From the NCBI GenBank assembly GCA_051294375.1, contig CM119264.1, forward strand, positions 31,190,135 through 31,254,134: a stretch of DNA of 64,000 nt. The letters are read 5' to 3'. The translations under genes and the position numbers were made by a program. Origin of the DNA: Paraspadella gotoi. Its lineage: Eukaryota > Chaetognatha. The stretch's first letter is position 1, and each line of letters starts with the position of its first letter. A model generated the notes under the pieces. The model made no database searches. It was given only the letters and a program-made list of their open reading frames with translations, and was not told the origin of the DNA. This document shows, piece after piece, positions 1-12,412 of the stretch.

Positions 1-1131
1 ATTGGCTTCTTTATCGAAAAGGAAGAAAAGGAATTGGGAAAAGAGAAATGAAAAAGAAGAGAGGGTCGAGGATTCATCATAGCGATAGCAAATGGTTGAA
101 GGAAGCGTTGATGCCGTAATGCTGTCAGCTGATGTCGTGAATAAAGTGTATGAAGCGACGATGTAGGAGACAGCTTGTTATAAACAACCAAGCACGGCTG
201 TTGTCTAAGAAAAAGTTTTTACAAGTGGTTCTTAGTACTAGGGTATTAGCTGTTGTCAATCTATTCGTGTAAATTTTCTAAAAAAAAAAAAAGTTTTGCT
301 TGTCAAAAAAATCTTATTATTGTTTTGTAATGTCATGCTAAACAACAGTATTGTGTTATTAAAAAAATGTATTGTGAATTTCGTTTTTGGGCGATTAAGG
401 TTTTAAATTATGTTACATATTAATTATATTACGAAAAATAATGAAAATACATGTAAATACAATGGAACAAAGATTAGTTGTACAATTAAAATAAACAATA
501 ATTTTTATTAAATGAGAAGTATAATTAAATTTTTAATGTTAACTTCCATTTGTGACTAATAATTAATTAATTCGTTACTGTTAATAAATTCGATCCGATC
601 TTTTTTCCCTTTTTTTAGACGATAAAGATTGAAATTAATACTTATTAAAATATTAGAAGTAAACATTTTAGCCTACAAAGTCCTACCTTTTAATCTCTTT
701 TTTTGTCGCTAGACTTTTGTTTTATTTTTGTTCTGGCGACAACGAGACTCAGTGGCAGATCAAAGTTTGGGCTGGGCGTCGTACGCGACCGGCGTCCTGG
801 GTCATGTGTCGCTGGTTGCCTGCAATCAAAACCCTTTTCTCAAAACCATAAAAAAAAAGTACACTTCTTCTCTACTCTCTCTCTCTCCCTTTCTTTCTCC
901 CTCCTCCTTCCTCTCTCTCTTTCTCCCTCTCTCTTCCTCTTTCCCTCTCCTCTCTCTCTCTTTCTCTCTCTCTTTCTTTTTCTCTTTCTCTCTTTCTCCC
1001 TCCTCCTTCTCTCTCCTCCTCTCTCTTCTCTCTCTCCTCTCCCTTTCTTCTCCCTCCTCTTCCTCTCTCTCTCTCTCTTTTCTCTCTTTCTCCTCCTCTT
1101 CCTCTCTCCTCTCCTCTCTCTCTCCTCTCCT

Positions 1132-1163
<32 letters not shown>

Positions 1164-3231
1164 TCATAGCCTTTCTCCCCCCTCTCTCACTCTCTCACTA
1201 TCTCACTTTCACTGTGTCCCTCTTTCTTTTTCTTTATCTCATCTAAAATATTCATCTCAAACTTAAATTCGTTTAGGAATTTAAAAAACAAATGTTTTGT
1301 TTCGATAGTCGGTCAGTCAGTCTCTCACTACCCCGTTGTTTTTATTCCCATAATTTTCCATTTTTTTCTTCCACTTATCAGATAATCATTTAATTAAATA
1401 CCAATTAATTCCTTTTTTCTTCGCTTTTCATTCACTAATGAGGAATTTCGACCTTTTTTCATTGTCTCTGTACAACCCGCATTGATTCAAGTCACGTGAC
1501 CTGGCATTCAAAAAAACGGCTGAGTATATTTTTTGTACATACAATTTAACCTGATGGCAATCATGATAAGCTCAATGATATTGTCATACATTATAAACAT
1601 TTCATTACAAATTGACTTAAAGAAATGTATTGTAAACAAAATTCCACTAATATTTTATTTTCCTTTTCATGAATTACTTATCTTAATTTTTGCCAAAGAC
1701 GTCGGCGACTTCAAAGGTTCCTTCGGCAACGATCTTCAACCATCTCAACGACTGGAGCCAAAGCCAAAGCCAAAGCCAAAGCCAAAGCCAAAGCCAAAGC
1801 CAAAGCCAAAGCTTCTTTAAGCATATCACCACAAAACCCTCGTCACTTACTTTGAAGCAAAATTGAAATCAATACTGTTTCTGATTTTGTCAATACTGTT
1901 TTTGGTATTAATAAAAAAAATCAGTGTCTTTTATTAATACCATTACTGATACCGTTCCAGTCTTTTTACGCTGTTATTGATAACGTTAGTTACTGTTTTT
2001 GTATTCAATTGTGATAATATCGCTTTTGTTATTAATAAAAAATAAAAAATAAAAAAGTTGAAATCAATTTTTGACGGGGGTAAAATATTTTGTGACCTCC
2101 CGTCCGGTCATTTTTCCCTGGACATTTAGTTGACCTTTTCAGACCAGTCTTTTCACCGTTCTAGTCGCTTTCTTCGTGACTTTTTATTCGATCATAATAG
2201 TTTCTCAGTGAAAGATCGGCCGCATGGAACCGTAGTTTTTACGGAATAGCAAAAAAGCTATCGATTGGTGCAAGAAAAAAATTCATTGGTTCGGGCAGTA
2301 GAATACAGCAATACTTTAAAGTCAGAGCCTGAAAACGGATTTGGGAAAAAATGATTTTTGAAAGTTAAGTTGATGATACTTTTTTTATGACTGATGATAA
2401 AAGATTATTATTATTTTAATTCGATTTAGGTCAAAAATAGTAAACACTTATCCCTACAGATATTCTATGCTGAATTTGTTCAGCCAATTTCATATTATAA
2501 ACATTTTATAACAAGGAAAAGTCATTGACTCTTGTTGACTGAAAAAAAGAAACAAATTTTTCCCCCCGGTTTTTTGTACTAATCCAATTTGTCCTCCTAT
2601 AACTTTCGGACGCTTTGCTCGATTTTATTGGGACTTGGACCAATCGCTTCATCATTCAAAAAGCTTTGTTTTTAGTTTCTATGTCTTCGTAGAATTCAGC
2701 CATCCAATACGATTTTTTTGATGCGAAAAGGTGGCTACTTTTTTTTGCGCCGCAGTGTAATTTCGCCATTTATTTACCTCGACATTTACGTCATTTGTGA
2801 TTTAGTAAAACCTTGCTCCATGTTAAAGCCAAGCCGACGAATCGAACGCGCGACCCTCGAGGCATAGAAAGTAATAAACATTTTTCACCGCTTGCTTTAC
2901 GAATTGCTAACGAGGCCAAGGGCCAGGTTAAGATTTGGGTTCAGGGGTTAAGTCTCAGGTGATAGATAGAGAAAAAAGTTCAATGGACATTCTGTGGTCA
3001 TTTGACAAAAAAAAGGAACAAAAAAAAAAAAAAAACTTCTTCAGGTCTTCACAGTGAAAATGTTTGACTTCGATTTTCACCAAATATCGAATTTTTTTTC
3101 TTCTTTTGCGTTCATTTCCTTTTGCTTTGAAAATCTGCATTTAAATCATCTTCACGTAAAGAAGGACATAAGCAGCAAAAAAAGCAAAGAAAAGCAAAAA
3201 GAGCAAAAAGAGCAAAAAGAGCAAAAAGAAG
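1..3231. other. 5' intergenic region, no gene recognised
   Basis: No coding exon could be supported here. The stretch is AT-rich with short homopolymers. It holds a long CT-rich tract (about 868-1157), a (CCAAAG)n hexamer array (about 1758-1811) and a 9-bp (AGCAAAAAG)n array (about 3184-3230) immediately before the first ATG of the transporter gene. A slightly GC-richer islet at about 730-850 has an open frame, but I could not match it to any family or to neighbouring exon phases. Confidence 0.6.
868..1157. repeat. CT-rich simple repeat tract
   Basis: Almost pure pyrimidine (CT with short T and C runs) over about 290 bp. The long Ser/Leu-rich and Glu/Arg-rich reading frames across it on both strands are by-products of this composition. 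Similar GA/CT tracts occur near 7163-7250, 10262-10312, 12366-12410, 38074-38121, 43425-43560, 44536-44640, 45588-45660, 46300-46470, 52510-53000, 56730-56764 and 57193-57375. Confidence 0.9.
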
Positions 3232-3794
3232 ATGAATTCAAACGATATCAAAAATTTTCCTGAAATGCGCGTCTTACAGGAGGCAGAAATCAACAACAAA
3301 GACAAAGAGAAAGACAAATTTAGGTGAGGTATATCCAATTTTAAATTTAGCTGCCAAATGCAAATAGATAAAAAAACTACTATATATTATAATGATTTTA
3401 ATTATGGCTAAAAAGTAAAAAAAGGGCTCAATGAACAGAAACAAATGTAATAAAGTTTTTACAAATAATCCATTTTTAATGAAATCAATTCTAAACAAAA
3501 ATTAAACTTTTCTTTGAGCGATGTTCTTTTGTCTCCTATCGCATTTTGCTTTTCAGTGGGCCGCCGAAAGATGGCGCCTCCGCTTGGGTCTCTTGCGTAG
3601 CTTTCTTCCTCACCGNNNNNNNNNNGCCGAAAGATGGCGCCCGCGCTTGGGTCTCTTGCGTAGCTTTCTTCCTCACAGTCTTTCTCAATTTCGGCAACGC
3701 GCGTCTCCTCGGAATGTTCTTTGAAGAATGGGAAAGAGAATTTGGCACAACGACGAGTCAAGCATCTTGGATGACGGCCACTGGTAGGTTGGGT

Positions 3795-3862
<68 letters not shown>

Positions 3863-6800
3863 ATGATGATGATGATGATGATTATGATGATGATGATTAT
3901 GATGATGAATTTTAATGAATTGGAATCAAAGCGAAAATAGTATTATATGAAATTGGTACAATTGGTATATATTATTAGTAGTATTTGTTTTTAAGTCTAA
4001 CAAAGAAGTCTCATTGAATTCTATTCCATTCTATTTTTGTTATCACTTTAAACAAAACAATATATGTACATAATACATAATAAATATTCAAGTTTGAACA
4101 ATTAAATATACATGGCGATGACCCTGCTCCTTCTATCTCCGTCACCAATCAAACCTACCCCCCCCAACCAAGCTTTCTTCATGCTTGGTTTGGGATCACC
4201 TATTGCTTCCTTTCTCTTGGGATTTCTCTCTCCATCAACAATCGTCTTTCTCTCTGGGATTTTATCATCAACTGGTTACGTCGCCATCTTTTTTGCGAAA
4301 TCATTTCCCGTCGTGGTCGTCATGGTCAGTTCCATTCATTCATTGATTCATTCATTGATTCATTCATTCATTCATTCATTCATTCATTCATGCATTCATT
4401 TATTTATTCATTCATTCGTTCATTCATTTATGCATTCATTTATTTATTCACATATTCATTCATTCATTCATTTATGCATTCATTTATTTATTCACTTATT
4501 CATTCATTGATTAAATCTTTAATTCCTTTCAGTATGTATTCATTAATTAAATTCCATCATTCGTTCCATCAATCATTCATTTAATAGTTCAGTGAGTCAT
4601 TCGACTCATTCAATCATATATCCATTGCATTATTCATTCTCTTATTTACTCATTCTATTCATTAATTCATTAATTTGTTCATTTAATATTATTCATTATT
4701 ATTCATTCAATCTTTCATTCATTCCATTATACTTCCATCCAATCAATAATTCCATCATTTTTTCATTCATTCATCCATTCATTTATTCACTCATTCATTC
4801 ACTCATTCATTTATTCATTCATCCCTTCATTCATTCATTCACTCATTCATAATTTCATTCACTCATTCATTCATCCATTCATTCATTCATTCATCCATCC
4901 AATCAATTAATCCATTAATTCATTCATTTATTCATTCATTCATTCATTCATTCATTCTTTCAATTCCACACTTACTCAGAACCTTCTCTCCTTCACCGGC
5001 GCCGGCATCATCCACACAGCGACCTACATCTGTGTGGGAGAGTGGAGCGAGAAATTTCGCCCTTTGATGATAGGGTTGGGGAATTTCGGATCCCCTGTTG
5101 CGGGGATGACCTTTCCCCGACTCTTTGAATTCTTGCAGGATGAATTCGGTTGGAGAGGGTGAGTTTGAAGGCGGGAATTGCACAATGGTCGCGGGAATTG
5201 CACAGTTTGATCCGGTGGCTCATTGAATAAAGTCATAAGCTCGTGACCGTTGCGTATCGGGATCGATTCCCAACGGGAATACGTGAGGACGGCTGTAAAC
5301 CGCCTTGGAGGCCTGAAAAAAGTTTCCAATCCCAGGACCCCGTTCCATGGGTTACGAAAGGTTGCCAATGATGTCGTTTTTATTCTGCTTAGTCCTTCAA
5401 CACAAGTTGAATTATTAATGCAGAGAAGGATAGTAAGTTAGCGGTTTGATATAAACTCAACATTTACTAATTCAATTTAAATTCATTTTTCATCTTTTTA
5501 TCTCCTCCTCCTCCTCCCTCTCCCCCACCATAGCGTCTTCCTCATCGCAGGCGGCCTCTTCCTCAACAACTGCGTCGCCGCGTCCGTCCTGCGGCGTTTC
5601 CCGACGCAGCACGCCGCCGCCGCCGCTTCTTCCGGCAAAACGTCTCCGGCGCCGAGATTCGACTTGAACGCTTTCCGGATTTGCTTCATTCGGTTTCTCC
5701 CAATTTATTGTTTGTTTCATTTCGGATGCGCGAATGGATTCGTCGGCTTCCATCCTTCGTTGGCGACCGAATTGGGGTTAGGAGAAAGGGAGAAGTCCAT
5801 TGCAGTGATTTGCTTGGGTGAGTTGATTGGTTGGGCTGGAATTGTGATTGGTGATGGTATTTGGTGATTCGTGATGTCGATTGCAGTGAATTGCTTGGGT
5901 GAGTTGATGAGTTGATGGATGGTGATTATGATCCTCTTAAAACCTCTTACCTCTCACCATTTATACCTTCACATTCTCTTCAGTCTTACCACCATAGACT
6001 CACCTCTCCTATCACCACGTTCTCACCACTACTACTAATTCCACCACTCCTACTACTAAGTCCCACCACTCCTACTACAAAGTCCCACCATTCCTACTAC
6101 CAAAGTCCCACCATTCCTACTACCAGTCCACCATTCCTACTACCAAGTCCCACCATTCCTACTACCAAGTCCACCATTCCTACTACCAAGTCCCATCACT
6201 CCTACTACCAAGTCCCACCATTCCTACTACCAAGTGCCATCACTTCTACTACCAAGTGCCACCACTCCTACCACATTCTCACCACTCCTACCACATTCTG
6301 ACCATTCCAACCATATTCTTACCACTCCTACCACACTCTCACCACTACAACCACATTCTCACCACTCAACCACATTTCTCACACTCCTACACACTCTCAC
6401 CACTCAAACCATATTTTCACACTCCTACGACATTCTCACCACTCCAACCACATTCTCACCACTCCTACCACACTCACCACTCTACAACATTCACTCCTAC
6501 CACACTCTCACACTCACACATTCTCACCACTCCAACCACATCTCACCACTCCTACCCAACTCTCACCACTCCTACACACACTCTACCACACTCTCACACT
6601 CTACGACATTCTCACCACTCCAACCACATTCTCACCATCCAACCACATTCTCACCACCTAACCACATTCTCACCACTCTAACCACAATCTCACCACTCCT
6701 ACCACATTCTCACCATCACACATCTCACCATCCTCCACATTCTCACCATTCCTACCACATTCTCACCATTCCTACCACATTCTCACCATTCCTACCACAT

Positions 6801-7182
6801 TCTCACCATTCCACCACATTTCACCACTCCTACCACATTCTCACCACTCCTACCACATTCTCACCACTCCTACCACCACTTTCCCACCCCACAGGCGCCT
6901 CCGATCTGATCACCCGTCTCGTCCTCTCTTTCCTCGTCAATCTTCCTCGCCTTCGTCTTCACCTCGCTCTTCTCCTTCTCCTCTTTGAATTGCTGATGGT
7001 CGTCGGGTCTTTGTTGGCGGGATTCGCCAATGATTTCGGCACGCTCGTCTTCGCCAGGTTAGCTCTGTCTCTGTCTGTTCCGTCTGTCTCTCTTTCTTTT
7101 ATTCTTTACAATGTAATTTCATTGTCGTTGGGTCCCTTTTTTTGGTCAGTTTAAGTTTAAGTTAGCCTCCTCTCTTCTCTCT

Positions 7183-7220
<38 letters not shown>

Positions 7221-7725
7221 CTCTTTTCTTCTTCTTTCTCTCTCTCTCTTTTCCTCTCCCTATTTACCTCTCTGTCAGTCTGCATTTTTTCTATTTTATC
7301 TGTCTTTTTGTTTGATTGTTTTCTGTCTGTCCCTCTGTGACTCCCTCTCTATCTTTCCCCCTTTCAGTATCGTCTTCGGCATCCCCTACGGAAGCTGGGA
7401 TCTCTGCTTCTTCTCTTTCCTCTCCGACGCTGTCACGCAGCCTCAGCTTCCTGCCGCGACTGCTGCGTGTTTCCTCGGCGGCGCTGTCTCGTCTCTACTG
7501 CTGCCGCCGCTGGCAGGATTCGTCGCCGACGAGACGGGGCGATACGTCGACGTCTTCTTCTTCTTCTCGGGGCTGTTGGGGGCGGGGGCGTGCCTTTTGG
7601 GCTGCGTCTGGTGGTTGGAGAGGGGGAGGAGGAAGAGGAGGGGGGAGAAGAGGGGGAGAGGTAAGAAGGAGGAAGGGAGGAATCGGGAGGAAGAGGAAGA
7701 GGAGAAGAAGAGAGGAAAAATATGA
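3232..7725 (+). CDS. Monocarboxylate-transporter-like MFS carrier (SLC16 family)
   Basis: Seven exons with consistent GT-AG phases: 3232-3323, 3557-3783 (contains a 10-N gap with a falsely repeated flank), 4173-4324, 4980-5158, 5534-5817, 6895-7057 and 7368-7725, giving about 463 aa once the repeat is removed. The family predicts a 12-helix plasma-membrane carrier for small monocarboxylates or related solutes, often with protons. Seen: PKDGARAWV at the start of helix 1, matching the SLC16 DGGWGWV signature but with the central residues changed; FGSPVAG and FGWRG in the first half; a short central loop; GASDLITR at helix 8; PPLAGFVADETGRY before the last helices; and a highly charged Arg/Glu/Lys tail. 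The start is the ATG at 3232, because this short exon ends in phase 2 at a good donor and fits exon 2. The altered signature leaves the substrate open; an orphan SLC16 member is likely. Confidence 0.85.
3616..3625. other. Assembly gap (10 N) inside exon 2 of the SLC16-like gene
   Basis: Ten N separate two nearly identical copies of about 50 bp (about 3563-3615 and 3626-3676). Both encode the helix-1 signature and differ at a couple of bases that change one residue (Ser or Arg). Removing one copy restores the phase of exon 2 and a normal helix 1, so this is almost certainly an unmerged overlap rather than a real duplication. Confidence 0.85.
3797..3908. repeat. (GAT)n trinucleotide microsatellite
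   Basis: About 110 bp of GAT repeats with occasional TAT, in intron 2 of the SLC16-like gene just after the exon 2 donor. Confidence 0.9.
4330..4975. repeat. (ATTC)n tetranucleotide array filling intron 3
   Basis: Degenerate CATT repeats occupy almost the whole intron between exons 3 and 4 of the SLC16-like gene. The His/Ser/Ile-rich open frames here come from the repeat. Confidence 0.9.
5205..5385 (+). repeat. SINE-like dispersed repeat with tRNA-like segment (partial)
   Basis: Matches the copies at 36402-36690 (+) and 30284-30540 (-) by eye over the segment beginning GTGGCTCATTGA and ending near CCCGTTCCATGG. Box A-like and box B-like blocks (TCGATTCCC) suggest a tRNA-related SINE. It lies in intron 4 of the SLC16-like gene. 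Confidence 0.6.
5950..6885. repeat. About 20-bp minisatellite (ACCACTCCTACCACATTCTC type) filling intron 5
   Basis: Roughly 900 bp of imperfect C/A/T-rich repeats fill the intron between exons 5 and 6 of the SLC16-like gene. The left part uses a shorter variant unit with TACTACCAAGTCC. The array runs almost up to the acceptor at 6894. Long Ser/Thr/His-rich frames through it are artefacts. Confidence 0.9.
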
Positions 7726-8589
7726 TTTAAGATAATTTGTACGTTTTGTAAATTTCTGTTATTTTTGTGAATATTTTAATGTAAAATTCAGTTGTACATA
7801 TAGAATCGTTATAAATTCGCCTAATTTTGATTAATGAGCTAATATTTTTTTAAAAATATTACTAATGGGAAGAATTAAAATTAAGAATTAAAACTGGATA
7901 ATAGAGCGTAGTGAAGTTCACGTATAAATATTCTAATTGTCAATTATGAACAACGTACCACCAGTGAACATTAATTTATCACAAAAAATATAATTTTATA
8001 TTTTGTAATTTTCGCATTAGGCTATATTTATATATAGTACTATCCTTACTATTCTTTTGACCAAATTAATGTAAGAATTTTTACAAAAGAGTTATATTTT
8101 TATCAACTTTTTATGACGAATCAAAATCTTCAAAAAAATCTGATAAAAATAATTTTTAAATTTTAACATTTATAGGGTTAGTACTATAGCCTAATGCGTA
8201 AATTGCAAAAATTATAATATATATTTTTTTCATTAATGTTCATTAGTACAACGTTGTTCATTCTTCAATTTTAGAATTTTAATTTGAGTTAAATCTAAAC
8301 TTTTAACTACGCTTTACTGTTAAGCCGGGAACAGAAACCACTAGCCGGTCTACAGGGATAAATCCTTGGGCCTTTGTATTGAGAAGCTACTGACTTGCCA
8401 GGGGTGTCATTGAACGATCCAGCTTGTAACTCTCGTTAGAATTTTTAATAAAGGAATTGCGCAATACGAGAAAACCTTCTCGCTGGTTTTACGTAACTTT
8501 CTTGGGAAAGTAGCTCTACCGGTTTTTTTAATTACCATTGGGAAAGGCTAAACTTAAGGCTTGTATAAACCTTAAAGGAAAGAGTTACT
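7726..8589. other. 3' flank of the SLC16-like gene, no further gene
   Basis: AT-rich sequence containing one inverted-repeat element (7932-8275) and otherwise no coding signal. It ends where sequence shared with the downstream tandem copy begins. Confidence 0.5.
7932..8275. mobile_element. MITE-like element with ~110-bp imperfect terminal inverted repeats
   Basis: The left arm (about 7938-8050) and right arm (about 8170-8275) are imperfect reverse complements. They share blocks such as GAACAACGT, GAACATTAAT, CGCATTAGGCTAT and AGTACTA in inverted order. Spacing and AT content suit a foldback MITE. No coding capacity. Confidence 0.65.
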
Positions 8590-8699
8590 AACCTAATTAA
8601 ATTCTTTGGGTGACGAATAAGCCACATGCTCCTTCATTACGTAACCATAAAATTTATAAGGAACGTGAAGTTGATGACGGAAATTGACAAGAGAAAAGG

Positions 8700-8860
8700 G
8701 TTGAATGAAAAATGTAGAATGAAGAATGAAGAATGAAGAAAGTAGAATGAAGAATGAAGAATGAAGAATAAAGAAAGAAGAATGAAGAATGAAGAAAGTA
8801 GAATGAAGAATGAAGAATGAAGAAAGTAGAATGAAGAATGACGAATGAAGAATTAGAAAA
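8700..8860. repeat. (GAATGAA)n minisatellite
   Basis: Imperfect 7-bp repeats with AGAAAGTA variants. A shorter, more diverged version lies at the equivalent place in the other duplicate (about 21520-21600). Confidence 0.85.
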
Positions 8861-9096
8861 CAAGATTTGAATTTCATAAGAATGAATCCAACTGAGAAAA
8901 CGAAAAAAAATAATAAATTTTATTGTTTGAAAATCGCGGAGGTGTGGTTAATTGCGAGAACCTACGAGTGGTTTCGTTGAGGTCTTTGTAGATCGTCTTT
9001 GTAAATCTTCCTTCATGTTTAAAAGGGAACCGTTTTTGCTGGTTTGAATAATAACAAAACGTAATTATAGATTGAAACACGATTATGAAATTGTTA

Positions 9097-9103
9097 TTTT
9101 TAG

Positions 9104-9181
<78 letters not shown>
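9097..9181. repeat. (ATT)n microsatellite
   Basis: About 85 bp of perfect ATT repeats, absent from the equivalent part of the second duplicate. Confidence 0.95.
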
Positions 9182-9182
<1 letters not shown>

Positions 9183-9819
9183 GTCAAAAAATAAATGTCC
9201 ATAAAGTTGATGAAATACTAAAAAAATTATGTCAGTTTGAAAACGTTTGAAAACGAACTTTTAAATTTCTAATGAAAAATAAAAAAAAAAAAAAAAAAGA
9301 ATGTTACATCTACTAGGTACAGAATAAAGTAGATATCTGAAAAGGCTAGTCTTAAAAAAATCCTAAATAAAGAATTTAAAAAATAAATTAGCAGAAAATG
9401 AAAGTTATAGTTATATATAAATCAAAATTAAAATTAGAATGAAAATTAAAATTGAAAGTTTTACATTTTTAAAAACCTAACAAAAAATGTCGCTCCAATT
9501 TCCTAACAAAAAAAGCTAAATAAAAGTCAGAAGGTTTTCCCCCAACTTCTGCTAAGTGAAACAATTAAGTTATTGTTTAAAGTATCAGTTTTAACGATTA
9601 GTTTAAAATTTTAAATTATAGTCGCGAGATCAAAGACAGAATGATTACTTAACAATCGCCTCTTTTAAGAAAACTGGTTCTCGTTTCCATGATTTTATTT
9701 TTATTGTCAACAGACCTCCCGTTGTGGGCAATGTTTTCCGAAAGCAGACTCATTTCAGTTTAAATTACGAATTGAAAAAATATTATATTAAAAGAGTTTA
9801 TGTCCAATAATTAAATTAG

Positions 9820-9950
9820 GGGTTAGGGATTAAGTTAGGGATAAGGCTTTTGGGTTAGGGATTAAATTAGGGATTAGGCTTTGGAGTTAGGAAATGGATT
9901 TGGTTAATGTTTTGGTTAAGGTTTAAGGGTTAACAGGACAAGGTTTTATT
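9820..9950. repeat. Degenerate telomere-like (TTAGGGAT)n patch
   Basis: Repeats of TTAGGGATTAAG and close variants. A shorter version is at 21985-22025. Related strings on the other strand occur at 17440-17466, 29278-29710, 38985-39180 and 44340-44470. Confidence 0.6.
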
Positions 9951-9984
9951 TATTATGGTTAAATTTTAAGATTAAAAACAAAAT

Positions 9985-10131
9985 TTGGAGATTTTGGAAA
10001 AAAGTGCCGTCGTCGTCATCGTCGTTGTCATCGTCGCCACCGGTTCCGTGAGATTTCGTTTTCTTATTCGTTGGGTCATTGAATTTTGGTCAGGTGCGAA
10101 ATTCCACAGAGTAATTATAATTTATTGTCTA

Positions 10132-10164
<33 letters not shown>

Positions 10165-10259
10165 TCACCCTTCCCGTGAAATTTGGTCACTAGGATGATT
10201 GTTAGTGGGTCATAGATGTTTCAACTCAATTTGAGAAATAAAATTTGGTTCAGTTATCA

Positions 10260-10312
<53 letters not shown>

Positions 10313-12364
10313 TTGAATTTTATTGTTAATAAGCAACAACAAAAAAATAAACAATTGTTAAATATTTTTTCATCTCAAAAGTTTTATTCAATTTTATACT
10401 CATTTAAGATGATTATGATTATGATTAATCGGCAGAACAATTAGTCTTTTTGTTTTTTTCAACATAAAGGTTAAGTATTCTTAAATAGAAATTCCTATAT
10501 ATATACAAAGTTGTATATTTCTTTACAAACCTGTAGCTGTAGGGAGGATGTTAAATTGCTTCCTAATTATTGGCTCATGTTGACAAATAACATTTTGTTA
10601 ACCGACAAGTTTAGCATGAGAGGTAATTAACCGTCTTACGCAATAGATAATCTGGTGATTTCTTACAAATGTCACGTTTTTTTTAACAGTTGTTTACGTA
10701 ATACTATATTGGACCTTTTTCATTCTCCCTATGTCCATTTACCAATCTGTCTAAAAGTGCTAGGATTCTGAAATTCATAACTATGAAGAAACGACTTAAA
10801 TCTAGAATCAAGTTACCTAATTTTCAAATCTTTCACCGATTTTCTTTTGACGTTTTCCGTTTTTCATTTCCACGCAAAAACGTGAGAAACGGGTTTTTCA
10901 TTTTCACCCCTTGGTATAAAAATCGCTGCGCAATCCACGATCCAGGTTTTTTCTGGTTGTGCTTTGATTTAGCTAAGATTTTGCAAATTGTTATTTTTTT
11001 TTGTCAAATAAGTTGTGCGTTTTGATTGTCTAAATATCTTTTTCTCGCTCTTTTCTGGTCCACCGGTGAGTAAACAAAATTACATTTGCATATTGGAGTA
11101 TGATTTTTTGAGTAATTTTTGTCGAAAATATTATGATTGCTATATTGTAATATTTTTAGTTCTTTTTCTACGTTTTATGATTAACTTTACTTAAGAAAAG
11201 GAAAAGATCTTGAAAACTTTCAAAGCATTTGAGGAACTTTTAAGTATCTATTTTAAAAATTGTGATTACTGCTACGGTAAATAATACTAATTCTAAAAAA
11301 TAGAAACTTGTTGCGTTCACACAATACTCAGTCATTTTTGTCGTATGCTATTCGTTTTCCTATCTTCTTTTTAATGTTTGTTATATGTTTGTTTTGATCT
11401 ATAAAAGATGGAAATTGTGTAATGGTGAGTAAATATTATTCCACTTCATTGATAGGTAAGCCAGGTACTCTGGGAGTGAATAAACGATACTGAGAGAGAG
11501 TCTTTGTCATTATGTAATTATCTTGTAAGAGTGATGGAGGACTTAAACCACCAAAGCCTGTCTAAAGTCAGGGGAGAAATAGCTTATTTAATAAATTAAT
11601 GAATAATCTTTACATCACGCATAAAACGGGGTATATTTTTTCTTAATCGAGCAAACAAAAAGATTTCGGAATCTTCTTTACCTTTTTTTAAAAATTTTTG
11701 ATTTTATTTTAAATTTCTTTTTCCTTAACTTTTTTCTCGAATTTTTTTGTCAAATTTTTTTTCTAACAATTAATTCCTAATTACTATTGCATAAAAAGGT
11801 TTTATTAAATAATTAATACAAAAAAACAAGATTTATTTATTTTATTAAACGTTGCTTTCAAAATTCAAATCATTTCTATGGTAAGAAAGAGTAAATAAGA
11901 ATAAGGAGGATAAAGCAGATGAGTAGGGTGAAAATCAGAAAGAGAAACAGTGAGAGAGAGAGAGAGAGATGATGATGATGATGATGATAACAAAACTTAA
12001 AATGCCCGAGCGTAAGCTCTTAGGGCAATACTTAGTATAATTTAAAGGAAAATGTTGCCGGCGGTTAAAAATAGTTTACGGAGTACTACTCCACTTGCAG
12101 TCTTAGGGCACAATACTATGAAATTGGTACAACCAATATAAAAATTATCCATTCATTTAATAAATAAGCTATCTTGCCCCTGACTTTGGACAGGCTTTGG
12201 TGGTTTAAGGCCTCCATCACTCTTTATTAGAGACTTCGCCTGCCGCACGCGCATCTTATCTTAAGATGTTCACAGACATTAATAAACAACAATGAAATAA
12301 TGAAATTTGTCGGCTGATAATAATTTATAGATGCAGATAATTAATAATGCTAACGAAAGACAGT

Positions 12365-12412
<48 letters not shown>

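Noticed and set aside
703-1266. Long Ser/Leu-rich frame (+) and Arg/Glu-rich frames (-)
   Set aside because: They coincide with the CT tract; any frame through a CT/GA dinucleotide array stays open. The short GC-richer start (730-850) matched no family and had no supported splice partner.
4112-4852. His/Ser/Ile-rich frames over ATTC repeats
   Set aside because: Only 4173-4324 is coding (SLC16 exon 3); the remainder is intronic microsatellite.
6234-6890. ~300-residue Ser/Thr/His-rich frame
   Set aside because: Produced by a 20-bp minisatellite in an intron; only the part after 6895 is exon.
8700-8860. CRISPR-like array of short repeats
   Set aside because: Contiguous 7-bp satellite units without unique spacers, in a eukaryotic locus.
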